Assembly: GCA_902583455.1 (NCBI GenBank) | Contig: CACHVY010000001.1 | Span: 62,001 to 126,000 of the forward strand | DNA: 64,000 nucleotides | Origin: an uncultured Pelagibacteraceae bacterium | Lineage (GTDB): Bacteria; Pseudomonadota; Alphaproteobacteria; Pelagibacterales; Pelagibacteraceae | Direction: 5' to 3' | Shown here: one piece after another, positions 17,034-28,731 of the stretch | Numbering within the stretch: position 1 is the first letter of the stretch | Layout: every line of letters starts with the position of its first letter | Position numbers and translations under genes: made by a program | Notes under the pieces: generated by a model | Databases searched by the model: none | The model's input: the letters and a program-made list of their open reading frames with translations, nothing else | Told to the model about the DNA's origin: nothing

Positions 17034-18129
17034 AAATTCCAAAACTATTATTGTTAAAATAGGATCATCATTAATTATTAATGAAAAAAAAATTATCAGA
17101 AAAAAATGGTTATTGGAGTTTGCAAAAGACATTAAGGCTTTAAGAAAAAAAAATAAGAATATTATTATAGTAAGTTCAGGTGCAATTGCTCTTGGTTGTA
17201 AAAAATTAAATATAGCAAAGAAAAAACTTAAAATAGATCAAAGTCAAGCTATAGCATCTGTAGGACAAATCGAGTTAATGAATTTATTTAAGGAAGTTTT
17301 CGCTATTCAACAAATTAATATTTCCCAAATATTGCTTACACTAGAAGATACTGAAATTAGAAGGAGGGCTATAAATGCTAAAAGGACGATTGAAAATTTA
17401 TTTAATCTTAATTTTATACCGATAGTTAATGAAAACGATACTATTGCTACTTCTGAAATAAAATATGGAGATAATGATAGGCTAGCCTCAAGAGTTGCTC
17501 AAATTTCTGATGCAGATTGTCTTGTGTTATTATCAGATGTGGATGGACTTTATACAAAAAATCCAAAAATTCATAAGCATGCTAAATTGATAAATAGAAT
17601 TAAGAAAATAGACCAAAATATAATTAAATTAGCTTCTGGAAAAACTAGTGAGTATGGATCAGGTGGTATGAGAACTAAAATTGATGCAGCTAAAATATGC
17701 GCGCTCTCAGGATGTAAAATGGCAATAGCAAACGGATTAAAAGAAAGACCTTTGAGTAATATTTTAGATAAAAAAATATGCACTTGGTTTATTCCTGAAA
17801 TTTCTAAATTAGATGCTAGAAAAAAGTGGATTGCTAGTACTTTACATGCAAAAGGATATTTAAAGATTGATGAAGGTGCTGAAAATGCATTACGAAAAGG
17901 CAAGAGTTTGTTGGCCGCAGGCGTAAAGAGTGTTGAAGGTTCATTCAAAAAGGGTGATCAAATAAAAATAATTAGTAAGAATGATAAAGAGCTAGCAATA
18001 GGCCTGAGTTCATTTTCATCTGAGGAAATTGACAAAATAAAAGGTCATCAGTCAAATAAAATTGAAGAATTAATAGGTTACAAAACAAAAACTGAAGTTG
18101 TTCACAAAGATGATATGGTGGAAATCTAG
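17023..18129 (+). CDS. proB: Glutamate 5-kinase
   Basis: This is the first enzyme of proline synthesis; it phosphorylates the gamma-carboxyl of glutamate. The 368-residue protein has an amino-acid-kinase domain with VKIGSSLI near residue 10, VSSGAIALG near 50, the NENDTIATSEIKYGDND stretch near 138-154 and GSGGMRTKIDAAK near 215. A C-terminal PUA domain covers roughly residues 275-355. It overlaps obgE by 11 bases and is followed by proA one base after its stop. The PUA domain is the normal long form. Confidence 0.95.
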   Translation: MYLENSKTIIVKIGSSLIINEKKIIRKKWLLEFAKDIKALRKKNKNIIIVSSGAIALGCKKLNIAKKKLKIDQSQAIASVGQIELMNLFKEVFAIQQINISQILLTLEDTEIRRRAINAKRTIENLFNLNFIPIVNENDTIATSEIKYGDNDRLASRVAQISDADCLVLLSDVDGLYTKNPKIHKHAKLINRIKKIDQNIIKLASGKTSEYGSGGMRTKIDAAKICALSGCKMAIANGLKERPLSNILDKKICTWFIPEISKLDARKKWIASTLHAKGYLKIDEGAENALRKGKSLLAAGVKSVEGSFKKGDQIKIISKNDKELAIGLSSFSSEEIDKIKGHQSNKIEELIGYKTKTEVVHKDDMVEI

Positions 18130-18130
18130 A

Positions 18131-19381
18131 ATGAAAAAATATTTACAAAAATTAGGTCAAAATTCTTATAAAGCAAGTTTAGAAAAAGTGGATACAAACA
18201 CAAAAAATAAGGTTTTGTTAAAATTCAGTGATTTAATAAAAAAAAATATAAATAAAATACTTAAACAAAACAAAAAAGATATTAAGTATGCCAAAATAAA
18301 AAATATTGATAAAAATTTAGTTGCAAGACTCGAATTAAATAAATTAAAGCTTAGTTCGATAACTAAAACAATAACTGAAATAATTAAATTAAAGGACCCA
18401 ATTGGGGTTATTTTAGATAGATGGAAAAGACCAAACGGTCTAAAAATTAAAAAAATATCTATACCAATTGGAGTCATTGGTGTGATTTACGAAAGTAGGC
18501 CTAACGTGACTGTAGATTTATCTTGTCTTTGTTTTAAATCAGGTAATTCAGTTATCCTCAAGGGTGGTTCAGAAGCTTTTTTTACTAATAAAATATTTGT
18601 CAAACTATTTAGAAAATCTCTCAAGGCTAATAAAGTGAATGTAAATTATGTTCAATTTATTGAAAGAAAAGATAGAAAAGTTGTTAGCTCCCTTCTAAAA
18701 GATATGAGAAATTATATTGATGTTATGATTCCTAGAGGAGGCAAAAACCTTGTTAGGAAAGTCAAAGAATTATGTAATGTTCCAGTAATAGGTCACTTGG
18801 AAGGTATTTGTCACACATTTATCGATAAAAAAGTAAATACAAAAATGGCAAGGAATGTTGTTCTAAATGCAAAAATGAGAAACGTTAGCATATGTGGAGC
18901 TACTGAAACTTTATTAATTCATAAAGATTGCCCAAAAAAAGAAATTAATTTGATACTTAACGAATTAAAAAATAATAATTGTTTAATATACGCAGATAAT
19001 AAAGTCAGAAAAATTTTTAGTGGTAAACTTAAAAAAGCAACTAATAAAGACTGGCGTAAAGAATATCTTGATTCAAAAATCTCTGTTAAAATTGTTAAAA
19101 ATGTTAATGAGGCAGTTCAACACATTAATAAATTTGGTACCATGCATACCGACTCTATTATTACAAATAACCCTGTAAATGCTAATTATTTTGTGAGAAA
19201 TGTAAAAAGTTCTATAGTTATGCATAATACATCGACTCAATTTGCTGATGGAGGAGAACTAGGCTTTGGTGGAGAAGTTGGAATATCTACAAACAAGTTA
19301 CCGCCAAGAGGTCCTGTGGGGCTAAATCAATTAGTATCATTTAAATACCACGTAGCTGGAAATGGCCAAATCAGAAAATAA
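18131..19381 (+). CDS. proA: Gamma-glutamyl phosphate reductase
   Basis: This enzyme reduces gamma-glutamyl phosphate to glutamate semialdehyde with NADPH, the second step of proline synthesis. The ATG at 18131 gives 416 residues, the usual length; a TTG at 18098 would overlap proB by 32 bases and is not conserved. Motifs are IGVIYESRPNVTVD near residue 110, MIPRGGKNLV near 200 and the catalytic cysteine in NVSICGATETLL near 255. FADGGELGFGGEVGIST lies near the C-terminus. The last 20 bases overlap nadD. Confidence 0.95.
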   Translation: MKKYLQKLGQNSYKASLEKVDTNTKNKVLLKFSDLIKKNINKILKQNKKDIKYAKIKNIDKNLVARLELNKLKLSSITKTITEIIKLKDPIGVILDRWKRPNGLKIKKISIPIGVIGVIYESRPNVTVDLSCLCFKSGNSVILKGGSEAFFTNKIFVKLFRKSLKANKVNVNYVQFIERKDRKVVSSLLKDMRNYIDVMIPRGGKNLVRKVKELCNVPVIGHLEGICHTFIDKKVNTKMARNVVLNAKMRNVSICGATETLLIHKDCPKKEINLILNELKNNNCLIYADNKVRKIFSGKLKKATNKDWRKEYLDSKISVKIVKNVNEAVQHINKFGTMHTDSIITNNPVNANYFVRNVKSSIVMHNTSTQFADGGELGFGGEVGISTNKLPPRGPVGLNQLVSFKYHVAGNGQIRK

Positions 19382-19898
19382 ACTCATAGACAAAATAGGT
19401 ATACTAGGAGGCACATTCGACCCACCTCATAAAGGACATTTGAAAATTTCTCAAATAGCAAAAAAAAAATTTGATTTAAAAAAGATAATTTGGGCTATAA
19501 CAAAAAAAAATCCATTTAAAAAAAAAAGTTATTTTGATTTAAACAAAAGAATAAAACTTTCAAAATTTTTAACAAAGAAACAAAAATATATTAAAGTTGT
19601 TTTTTTTGAAAAAAAAATTAATTCAAATAAGACAATAAATTTAATAAAGTATTTTAAAAGTAAAAGTAAAAAGAAAGAGATATATTTTTTACTAGGTGCA
19701 GATAATTTATTAAATTTTCATAAATGGGACAATTGGAAAAAAATACCAAAAATTTGTAAAATCGTAGTTTTTGATAGAAATGGTTTTAAAGCAAAGGCTA
19801 AAAAATCTATCGCATATAAGTCAATTAAAAATAAAGGTCTTATTTATATTGAATTTAAAAAAGTTAACATTTCATCTTCTAAAATTAGAAATTTTTGA
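19362..19898 (+). CDS. nadD: Nicotinate-nucleotide adenylyltransferase, short C-terminus
   Basis: This enzyme converts nicotinate mononucleotide and ATP to deamido-NAD. The 178-residue protein has the nucleotidyltransferase signature GILGGTFDPPHKGH near residues 13-26, a LGADNLLNFHKWDNW segment near 110-124 and ends with ISSSKIRNF. The ISSxxIR motif is normally followed by about 15-25 more residues that pack on the fold; here translation stops 2 residues later. No continuation is visible in other frames before rsfS. It is probably a naturally trimmed enzyme, but a recent truncation is possible. Composition is very lysine-rich. Confidence 0.87.
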   Translation: MAKSENKLIDKIGILGGTFDPPHKGHLKISQIAKKKFDLKKIIWAITKKNPFKKKSYFDLNKRIKLSKFLTKKQKYIKVVFFEKKINSNKTINLIKYFKSKSKKKEIYFLLGADNLLNFHKWDNWKKIPKICKIVVFDRNGFKAKAKKSIAYKSIKNKGLIYIEFKKVNISSSKIRNF

Positions 19899-19913
19899 TA
19901 TGATTAATAATTA

Positions 19914-20264
19914 ATGGTCAAAAAAACCAATCTTAAAAAATTAATAATTGAAACATTAGATAATAATAAGGCACTTGACATAGTTTCAATTGACTTAAAA
20001 GATAAGTCTTCAATTGCAGATCATATGATAATAGCAAGTGGAACCTCTTCAAGACATATCCAGTCATTATCAGAACAGGTCTTAGATAAATTTAAAGAAA
20101 ATGGATTTAGTCAATGCAAGATTGAAGGAAGAGACAGCGCAGAGTGGAAGCTTGTTGATGGTATCGATATTATTGTTCACATTTTTAACCCGGAAAAAAG
20201 AAAATTTTATGAGCTTGAAAAAATATGGTCTGAATTAATTCCTAAAGAAAGGGTAATTGTTTAA
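19914..20264 (+). CDS. rsfS: Ribosomal silencing factor
   Basis: RsfS (Iojap family) binds L14 and blocks subunit joining when nutrients are short. The 116-residue protein has the family pattern: KALDIVSIDLKDKSSIADHM near residues 17-36, ASGTSSRHIQSL near 40 and EGRDSAEWKLVDGIDIIVHI near 70-89. It follows nadD after 15 bases as in most bacteria. Its stop overlaps the ctpA start by one base. Confidence 0.95.
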   Translation: MVKKTNLKKLIIETLDNNKALDIVSIDLKDKSSIADHMIIASGTSSRHIQSLSEQVLDKFKENGFSQCKIEGRDSAEWKLVDGIDIIVHIFNPEKRKFYELEKIWSELIPKERVIV

Positions 20265-21400
20265 TGAATTATAAAAGAATATTTACTTTTATCATTTTTT
20301 TTATTTTGTATTATGGAAAAGTTATAGCTCAGGAAGAAACAGTTTATGACAAAATAGATCTTTTTGGAGAAGTTTTAGACAAAATAAATAAAGAATACGT
20401 AGAAGAGGTGGATCAATCAGATTCGATTGATGCGGCAATTAATGGTGTCTTACAATCATTAGATCCGTATTCATCATATATGTCTCCAAAACATTTGGAA
20501 GAAATGCAAACAGAAACCAAAGGTGAGTTTGGGGGTTTAGGTATAGAAGTTGGTATGGAAGCAGGTGTTGTGAAAGTTATATCACCTCTCGATAATTCAC
20601 CTGCTGAAAGAGAAGGTGTTAAGGCTGGAGACTACATTGTCAAAATAAATAACACACAGGTACAAGGAAAAACATTGAATGAAGCAGTTGAATTAATGAG
20701 AGGCCCTGTTGGATCATCTTTAGAAATTACTGTACGAAGAGTTGGTGTGAGAAAATCATTAGTTTTTAATATAACCAGAGAAATTATTCAGGTTGCATCT
20801 GTTAAATCTGAAGTGTTTGATGAAAAAATTGGGTACATTCGTCTCACATCATTTAACGAAAATAGTGACGACCAAATTAAAAATAAGATTAAAGAATTAA
20901 AAAAAAATAAAAAAATAGAAGGCTATATTCTAGATTTGAGAAATAATCCAGGTGGATTATTAGGTCAAGCGATTAAAATATCAGATTTTTTTTTAGATGA
21001 TGGCGAAATAGTATCAACTAAGGGAAGAAAGAAAAATGAAAATCAAAAATGGTTTGCAAGAGATGGCGATATTATCAATGGCAAAGCTCTTGTAGTTTTA
21101 ATTAACAAAGGCTCTGCTTCTGCATCAGAAATAGTGGCAGGAGCTCTAAAAGATCATAAAAGAGCAGTATTAATTGGTGAGAAAAGTTATGGAAAAGGAT
21201 CAGTGCAATCAATAATACCTTTAAAAAATCGTGGCGCAATTAGATTAACTATTTCGAAGTATTATTTGCCATCAGGAAAATCAATTTCAGAAGTTGGTGT
21301 AACTCCAGACATAACCGTAGAGGAAGAGTCTGAAGAATTCAGAATTCTATCTGAAAATGACAATCAGCTTAAATTTGCTAGAAAATTATTCACTGGATAA
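20264..21400 (+). CDS. ctpA: Carboxyl-terminal processing protease (S41 family)
   Basis: This is an exported serine protease with an N-terminal signal sequence (hydrophobic residues 5-20, ending near VIAQEE), so it acts in the periplasm. A PDZ domain spans about residues 85-165. The S41 catalytic domain has the nucleophile Ser in NKGSASASEIVAGAL near 285 and the general-base Lys in GEKSYGKGSVQS near 310. The 378 residues are short for the family but include all parts. It follows rsfS directly; rlmH and the M23 peptidase gene that often lie between them in alphaproteobacteria are absent. Confidence 0.94.
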   Translation: MNYKRIFTFIIFFILYYGKVIAQEETVYDKIDLFGEVLDKINKEYVEEVDQSDSIDAAINGVLQSLDPYSSYMSPKHLEEMQTETKGEFGGLGIEVGMEAGVVKVISPLDNSPAEREGVKAGDYIVKINNTQVQGKTLNEAVELMRGPVGSSLEITVRRVGVRKSLVFNITREIIQVASVKSEVFDEKIGYIRLTSFNENSDDQIKNKIKELKKNKKIEGYILDLRNNPGGLLGQAIKISDFFLDDGEIVSTKGRKKNENQKWFARDGDIINGKALVVLINKGSASASEIVAGALKDHKRAVLIGEKSYGKGSVQSIIPLKNRGAIRLTISKYYLPSGKSISEVGVTPDITVEEESEEFRILSENDNQLKFARKLFTG

Positions 21401-21404
21401 TTTT

Positions 21405-21884
21405 ATGCAAGAAAAATTTAAAAATTTACCCTTAAGAATAGGTGTGGGTATTATTCTCTTAAACAAGGATAATAAAGTTTTTGTAGCCAAAAGACTAGAT
21501 AATCCTAAAAATTATTGGCAAATGCCTCAAGGTGGTGTGGATGAAAATGAAAAATTTTTAGATGCTGCACTGAGAGAACTTGAGGAAGAGACAGGTGTGA
21601 AAAATGTGGACTTAATAAAAGAAATTGAAGGTTATCAAACATATTTTTTGCCTGAAAATCTTGTTGGGATAATTTGGAGAGGTAAATACAAAGGACAAAA
21701 ACAGAAATGGTTTTGCATGAGATTTAAAGGTGACGATACAGAGATCAATATTAAGACTAAAAAACCAGAGTTTTCTGAATGGAGATGGATTGACATAGAT
21801 GATATTACTAAAAGAGTTGTTAATTTTAAAACTGATGTTTACGAAAACTTGAAAACTGAGGTAAAAAAAATTATTTTTAATTAA
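21405..21884 (+). CDS. rppH: RNA pyrophosphohydrolase (Nudix)
   Basis: RppH removes pyrophosphate from 5'-triphosphorylated RNA and so triggers decay. The ATG at 21405, 4 bases after the ctpA stop, gives 159 residues; the frame extends upstream inside ctpA but without conservation. The protein has LRIGVGIILLN near residue 8, WQMPQGGVDENE near 35 and the full Nudix box ending ALRELEEETGV near 50-60. A YKGQKQKWF segment lies near 100, all typical of RppH/YgdP. The last 8 bases overlap the convergent atpC. Confidence 0.93.
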   Translation: MQEKFKNLPLRIGVGIILLNKDNKVFVAKRLDNPKNYWQMPQGGVDENEKFLDAALRELEEETGVKNVDLIKEIEGYQTYFLPENLVGIIWRGKYKGQKQKWFCMRFKGDDTEINIKTKKPEFSEWRWIDIDDITKRVVNFKTDVYENLKTEVKKIIFN

Positions 21885-22272
21885 ATTTGATAGAATTTAA
21901 AACTTCAATTTTTTGGTTTAATATATATCGTTCTTGATCTTTAATATTTTCTTTTTTTAATACTTCCTCAGTATCTTTTATAATTTTATCAAGTTTACTT
22001 TTATTTACATCTCTTAAATCAAAAATATTACTCGTGAGTATGGACAAAGTATTATCTTTAAATTCGACAATGCCGTCATCTACATAAAAATTTATGTTTT
22101 CATTTTTGGACTTTACGTCAATAATTCCAGGCTTTAAGAAAGAAATTAAAGGAATATGATCTTTTAGTATACCCATATATCCCTCAATACCGGGGATAAC
22201 TACTTCATCAGTATCTTTTTTTGTTAAAAAAGATCTTTCTGGACTTATGATTTCTAAATTAAATTGGTCCAT
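21877..22272 (-). CDS. atpC: ATP synthase F1 epsilon subunit
   Basis: This is the central-stalk subunit, 131 residues, with the N-terminal beta-sandwich (DQFNLEIISPERSFL; VIPGIEGYMGILKDHIPL) and a C-terminal helical part. It is the last gene of the F1 operon and starts directly after the atpD stop codon. It ends convergently with rppH with an 8-base overlap; no terminator is visible between the two converging units. Confidence 0.95.
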   Translation of the reverse strand: MDQFNLEIISPERSFLTKKDTDEVVIPGIEGYMGILKDHIPLISFLKPGIIDVKSKNENINFYVDDGIVEFKDNTLSILTSNIFDLRDVNKSKLDKIIKDTEEVLKKENIKDQERYILNQKIEVLNSIKFN

Positions 22273-24566
<2,294 letters not shown>

Positions 24567-24574
<8 letters not shown>

Positions 24575-26105
24575 TTTTAAACTTTTCTTTTAAATCATTT
24601 ATCAGAGATGCTAATTTTTTTTCTATATCTTCATCAAGTTTTCCAGTGCTTGAAATACTGTCAATAATCTCAGGTTTTTCAGATTTGCATTTTTCTAAAA
24701 GTTGATTTTCGAAATCTTCGATATTTTTTAAGTCTATATCATCAAGGTATCCTCTAACACCTGCAAATATAGTTAAAACTTGCTCTGCAACAGTCATTGG
24801 TGAATATTGTTTTTGCTTTAATAATTCTGTTAATTTTGATCCTCTATTCAATAATTTTTGAGTTGAAGCATCTAAATCAGAACCAAATTGAGCAAATGCT
24901 GCCATTTCTCTATATTGAGCTAATTCTAATTTAATTGAACCTGCAACTTTTTTCATCGCTTTAGTTTGAGCGGCTGATCCAACTCGCGAAACAGACAATC
25001 CAACATTAACCGCTGGTCTAATACCTTGATTAAACAATTCTGTTTCTAAAAAAATTTGCCCGTCAGTAATAGAAATTACATTAGTTGGAATATATGCAGA
25101 AACATCACCCGCTTGTGTCTCTATAACAGGTAATGCTGTTAATGAGCCTCCACCATTGGCGTCACTTAATTTCGCTGCTCTTTCTAGAAGTCTACTGTGT
25201 AAATAAAAGACATCACCTGGATAAGCTTCTCTACCTGGAGGTCTTCTAAGTAATAGAGACATCTGACGGTAGGCTACTGCTTGTTTTGATAAGTCATCGT
25301 AAATAATGAGTGCATGCATTCCATTATCTCTAAAATATTCTCCCATAGCACAACCAGTATAAGGTGCTAAGAATTGTAATGGAGCAGAATCTGAAGCTGT
25401 TGCTGAAACTATAGTCGTATAGTCCATAGCTCCTGCATCCTCTAATGTCTTTACAATTTGTGCAACCGTAGATCTTTTTTGGCCTATAGCGACATAAATA
25501 CAATAAAGTTTTTTGCTTTCATCATCTGACTCATTAATTTTTTTTTGATTTATAATTGTGTCAATTGCGACTGCAGTTTTTCCAGTTTGTCTATCTCCTA
25601 TTATTAATTCTCTTTGGCCTCTACCAATTGGGATTAAACTATCTATCGATTTTAAACCAGTTTGCATTGGTTCACCTACTGATTGTCTCGGTATTATACC
25701 TGGCGCTTTTACTTCCACTCTTCTTCTTTCTAGATTTTTTTCGAGATTAGCTTTGCCATCTATTGGGTTTCCTAACCCATCAACTACTCTTCCTAATAAT
25801 TGTTTGCCGACTGGAACATCAACAATTGATCCAGTTCTTTTTACTGTATCTCCTTCTTTAATAGCTCTGTCATCACCAAAAATAACTACGCCAACGTTAT
25901 CACTTTCAAGGTTTAAAGCCATTCCCTTCGAGCCGTCAGAGAATTCAACCATCTCTCCAGCTTGAACATTATCAAGACCATATATTCTGGCTATACCGTC
26001 ACCAACAGATAAAACTTGTCCAATTTCAGTTACCTCAGACTTGTCTCCAAATTTTTTGATTTGTTCTTTTAATATTTTTGTTACTTCTGAAGGATTTATA
26101 TCCAT
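24567..26105 (-). CDS. atpA: ATP synthase F1 alpha subunit
   Basis: This non-catalytic nucleotide-binding subunit has 512 residues. The P-loop [11 protein letters not shown] lies near residue 170, and the conserved [11 protein letters not shown] and [20 protein letters not shown] segments and [10 protein letters not shown] signature follow. The length and order in the atpHAGDC operon are normal. It starts immediately before the atpH stop codon's upstream neighbour, with no gap to atpH. Confidence 0.98.
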
Positions 26106-26636
26106 TTATACCTCGATCATCTGTGATTTGATTTGTTTAAGTTTATTTTTCATAGAATTATCAATCATAATACTTCCAACTTGAATTATTAATCCTGAAA
26201 TAAGATCTTTGTCTACTTTGTAATCTAAATTAATTTTTGATCCAAACTTAGCGAAAAGCTCTTTTTTGATTTTTTCTATTTCATTATCTTTAAGTTCTTT
26301 GGCAGATATCAATTTTGCATCCACTTCACCTCTTTTAAATGAACAATATGAAACAAAATCCTTTAAAATTTTATCTAAATAAAAAAGTCTGCGCTTGTTC
26401 ACCAAAAAATTTAAGAATTTATTTAGTATTGGGTTAAAGTTAAATTTCTTTGATAGACCGTTTAGCATTTCAACATGATCATTTTGTTTAAAAAGAGGGT
26501 TTTTGATAAAAGCATTAAATTCTTTTATTGTTTCCAAAGCTTTTAAAATTGATTTAGACTGGTGTTCGACTTCGTCAGCGACATTGGATTCAGTTGATAA
26601 TTCATACAAAGCTTTTGAGTAACTGTTAAAGGCCAT
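26106..26636 (-). CDS. atpH: ATP synthase F1 delta subunit
   Basis: This is the peripheral-stalk connector (OSCP-type), 176 residues. It has the usual helical N-terminal domain (YSKALYELSTESN) and the C-terminal pattern DKDLISGLIIQVGSIMIDNSMKNKL. It is the first gene of the F1 operon. The 117-base gap upstream is the largest in the long minus-strand block and holds a good promoter. The F0 genes are not in this window. Confidence 0.94.
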   Translation of the reverse strand: MAFNSYSKALYELSTESNVADEVEHQSKSILKALETIKEFNAFIKNPLFKQNDHVEMLNGLSKKFNFNPILNKFLNFLVNKRRLFYLDKILKDFVSYCSFKRGEVDAKLISAKELKDNEIEKIKKELFAKFGSKINLDYKVDKDLISGLIIQVGSIMIDNSMKNKLKQIKSQMIEV

Positions 26637-26658
26637 TTTGTGTGAGTTTTTTCAAGTT

Positions 26659-26687
26659 ATTATAATTAGATCTTTAAATTTTTTGAA
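26659..26687 (-). promoter_or_regulatory. Predicted sigma70 promoter of the atpHAGDC operon
   Basis: On the minus strand a perfect -10 TATAAT (26659-26664) lies 17 bases downstream of TTCAAA (26682-26687). The predicted start near 26652 leaves a leader of about 16 bases. A second possible -35, TTGAAC, lies further upstream with a weaker -10. Confidence 0.5.
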
Positions 26688-26753
26688 TTAATTAGCATAT
26701 AGCCTAGATACGTTCAAGCTAGAGGTTAAAAAAATACATCTTTTTTTTCAATA

Positions 26754-28712
26754 TTAATTGAAGTTTATTGGATCAACATCAACTGAAAGTTTTATTTGGG
26801 GCGGTAGTTTAAAATTTTTTATAGTATTTTGTATCTGTCCCTGAATATTTATATTTTTACTCGATCTAATAAGTATTCTATTTCTATATTTGCCCCTAAT
26901 TTTATAAATTGGTGCGTTTACAGGACCTAATATATTCCCACCTGTTTTTTTTTTTAGTGATGTAACAAGTTTATATCCAATCTTTTCTGACATAGAAGCA
27001 TCTTTGCAACTTATTATAATTGAAACAAATCTTTCAAAAGGTGGTAATTTGAATTTTTTTCTCAACTCAAGTTCATTTTTTAAAAATATGTATGGGTCTG
27101 GATTTATAATTTGAGATATCACATTATTTATTTTATTAATTGTTTGAAAATATACTTTTGATGGTTTGCCCTCTCTTCCGGCACGCCCTGACAATTGATG
27201 ATACAACTGCACAGTTTTTTCCACACTTCTTATGTCAAAACCTCTTGAAGCTAAATCTAAATCAAGTATTACTATGCAATTTAAATTAGGAAAATGAAAG
27301 CCTTTTGATATTAATTGTGTTCCTATTAAAATTTTAGTCTCATTATCAATAATTTTTTGTATTTCAATTTGTGAATTTTTTTTATTAATTGTATCACTTG
27401 AAAAAATTGCAGTTTTTTTCCCAGGAAAATTTTTCTTTACTTCTTCTAATATTTTTTCAACACCCAAACCGCTATAAATAAATTCACATTTTTCATTATC
27501 AAATTTACAAATTGTTTCTAAGCTTTTTTTATATCCACAATAGTGACATAAAATCTTGTTTATTTTTTTATGATAAACAAGATTAATAGAACACTTTGGA
27601 CAAATGAAATTTTTTAAACATTTTTTACAAATAACAAAAGGAGAGTATCCTCGTCGATTAACAAAGAATAATACTTGGTCATTTTGTTTTAAATGGTTTT
27701 TTACTTTTCTAATAATTTTTTCAGAAAATAAACTATTTTTAATCCTTTTTTCTTTCGTTAAATCAATTAACTCATATTCAGGTAGCCTTGCATTTTTATA
27801 TCTTTTTAAAATCCGATAAGAGAAATACTTTCCTTTTGTTATGTTGTTGTATGTTTCAATTGAAGGAACTGCAGAAATTAAGTTTACTGGAATGTTTTCA
27901 TAAGATGCTCTTGATATAGCCATATCTCTTGCATTATAAGCCACTCCTTCATCTTGTTTAAAAGATTGATCGTGTTCCTCATCAACAATAATTATCCCTA
28001 AATTTTTGAAAGGTAAAAAAAGAGATGATCTTGCACCAATAATAGCTTTAATATTTCCGCTGCTTAAACCATTCCATATGATTTTTTTATTTTTTGGTGT
28101 CACGCTAGAGTGCCATACAGCTGGTTTAAAACCAAAAAAGTCTATAAATTTTTTTTCGAATTCTCCTGTTAAACCTATTTCAGGAAGTAGTACTAGTACT
28201 TGTTTATTTTGTTCGATTTTATCTTTAATAAGATTGAAATAAACTAATGTTTTTCCTGAACCTGTAGTACCTTGAAGTACATTAACAGAGAATTTGTTAT
28301 TATTTTTAGATAGATTGGTTAAGCAGGTAAGCTGTTCATTATTTAATTTATAAATAGATCTTTTGGTTATGGAGTTGTACTCTATGAAATTATCAGTTGT
28401 TTTATTTTCGATAGCTTGATTGCTCAGTAAATGAAGTTTTAAAGCCATTCCCTTAGGAACTATGTTATATTTTGAAAACCAATTTAAGAAATCTATAGTT
28501 GTTTTTTTTAATGGATTAACATCCAATTTCCTTAATATTTTTTTTAATTGAAACCTTTTTAATTGATCTTGTTCAAACTCATTCCAGACAACACCATTAA
28601 CTTTTTTTTTACCAAATGGTACTTCAACATAATCACCTACCTTCAGATTTATATCAGAAGTATATGTAAATGGATGGTCAAATATATTTGGGATAAGAAC
28701 TGGAAACTTCAT
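26754..28712 (-). CDS. priA: Primosomal protein N' (PriA helicase)
   Basis: This superfamily 2 DNA helicase restarts stalled replication forks. The 652-residue protein has an N-terminal DNA-binding domain, Walker A GTTGSGKTLVYFNL near residue 145, the VLLPEIGLT segment near 175 and DEEHDQSFKQ (DEAH-type box) near 245. Eight cysteines form the zinc-binding insert (CKKCLKNFICPKCSINL, then CHYCGYKK) near 360-395. SGRAGREGKPS is motif VI. It is the last gene of the ffh-to-priA run, 19 bases after lpdA. Confidence 0.95.
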   Translation of the reverse strand: MKFPVLIPNIFDHPFTYTSDINLKVGDYVEVPFGKKKVNGVVWNEFEQDQLKRFQLKKILRKLDVNPLKKTTIDFLNWFSKYNIVPKGMALKLHLLSNQAIENKTTDNFIEYNSITKRSIYKLNNEQLTCLTNLSKNNNKFSVNVLQGTTGSGKTLVYFNLIKDKIEQNKQVLVLLPEIGLTGEFEKKFIDFFGFKPAVWHSSVTPKNKKIIWNGLSSGNIKAIIGARSSLFLPFKNLGIIIVDEEHDQSFKQDEGVAYNARDMAISRASYENIPVNLISAVPSIETYNNITKGKYFSYRILKRYKNARLPEYELIDLTKEKRIKNSLFSEKIIRKVKNHLKQNDQVLFFVNRRGYSPFVICKKCLKNFICPKCSINLVYHKKINKILCHYCGYKKSLETICKFDNEKCEFIYSGLGVEKILEEVKKNFPGKKTAIFSSDTINKKNSQIEIQKIIDNETKILIGTQLISKGFHFPNLNCIVILDLDLASRGFDIRSVEKTVQLYHQLSGRAGREGKPSKVYFQTINKINNVISQIINPDPYIFLKNELELRKKFKLPPFERFVSIIISCKDASMSEKIGYKLVTSLKKKTGGNILGPVNAPIYKIRGKYRNRILIRSSKNINIQGQIQNTIKNFKLPPQIKLSVDVDPINFN

Positions 28713-28731
28713 TTGTGATACAAGTTGTATA

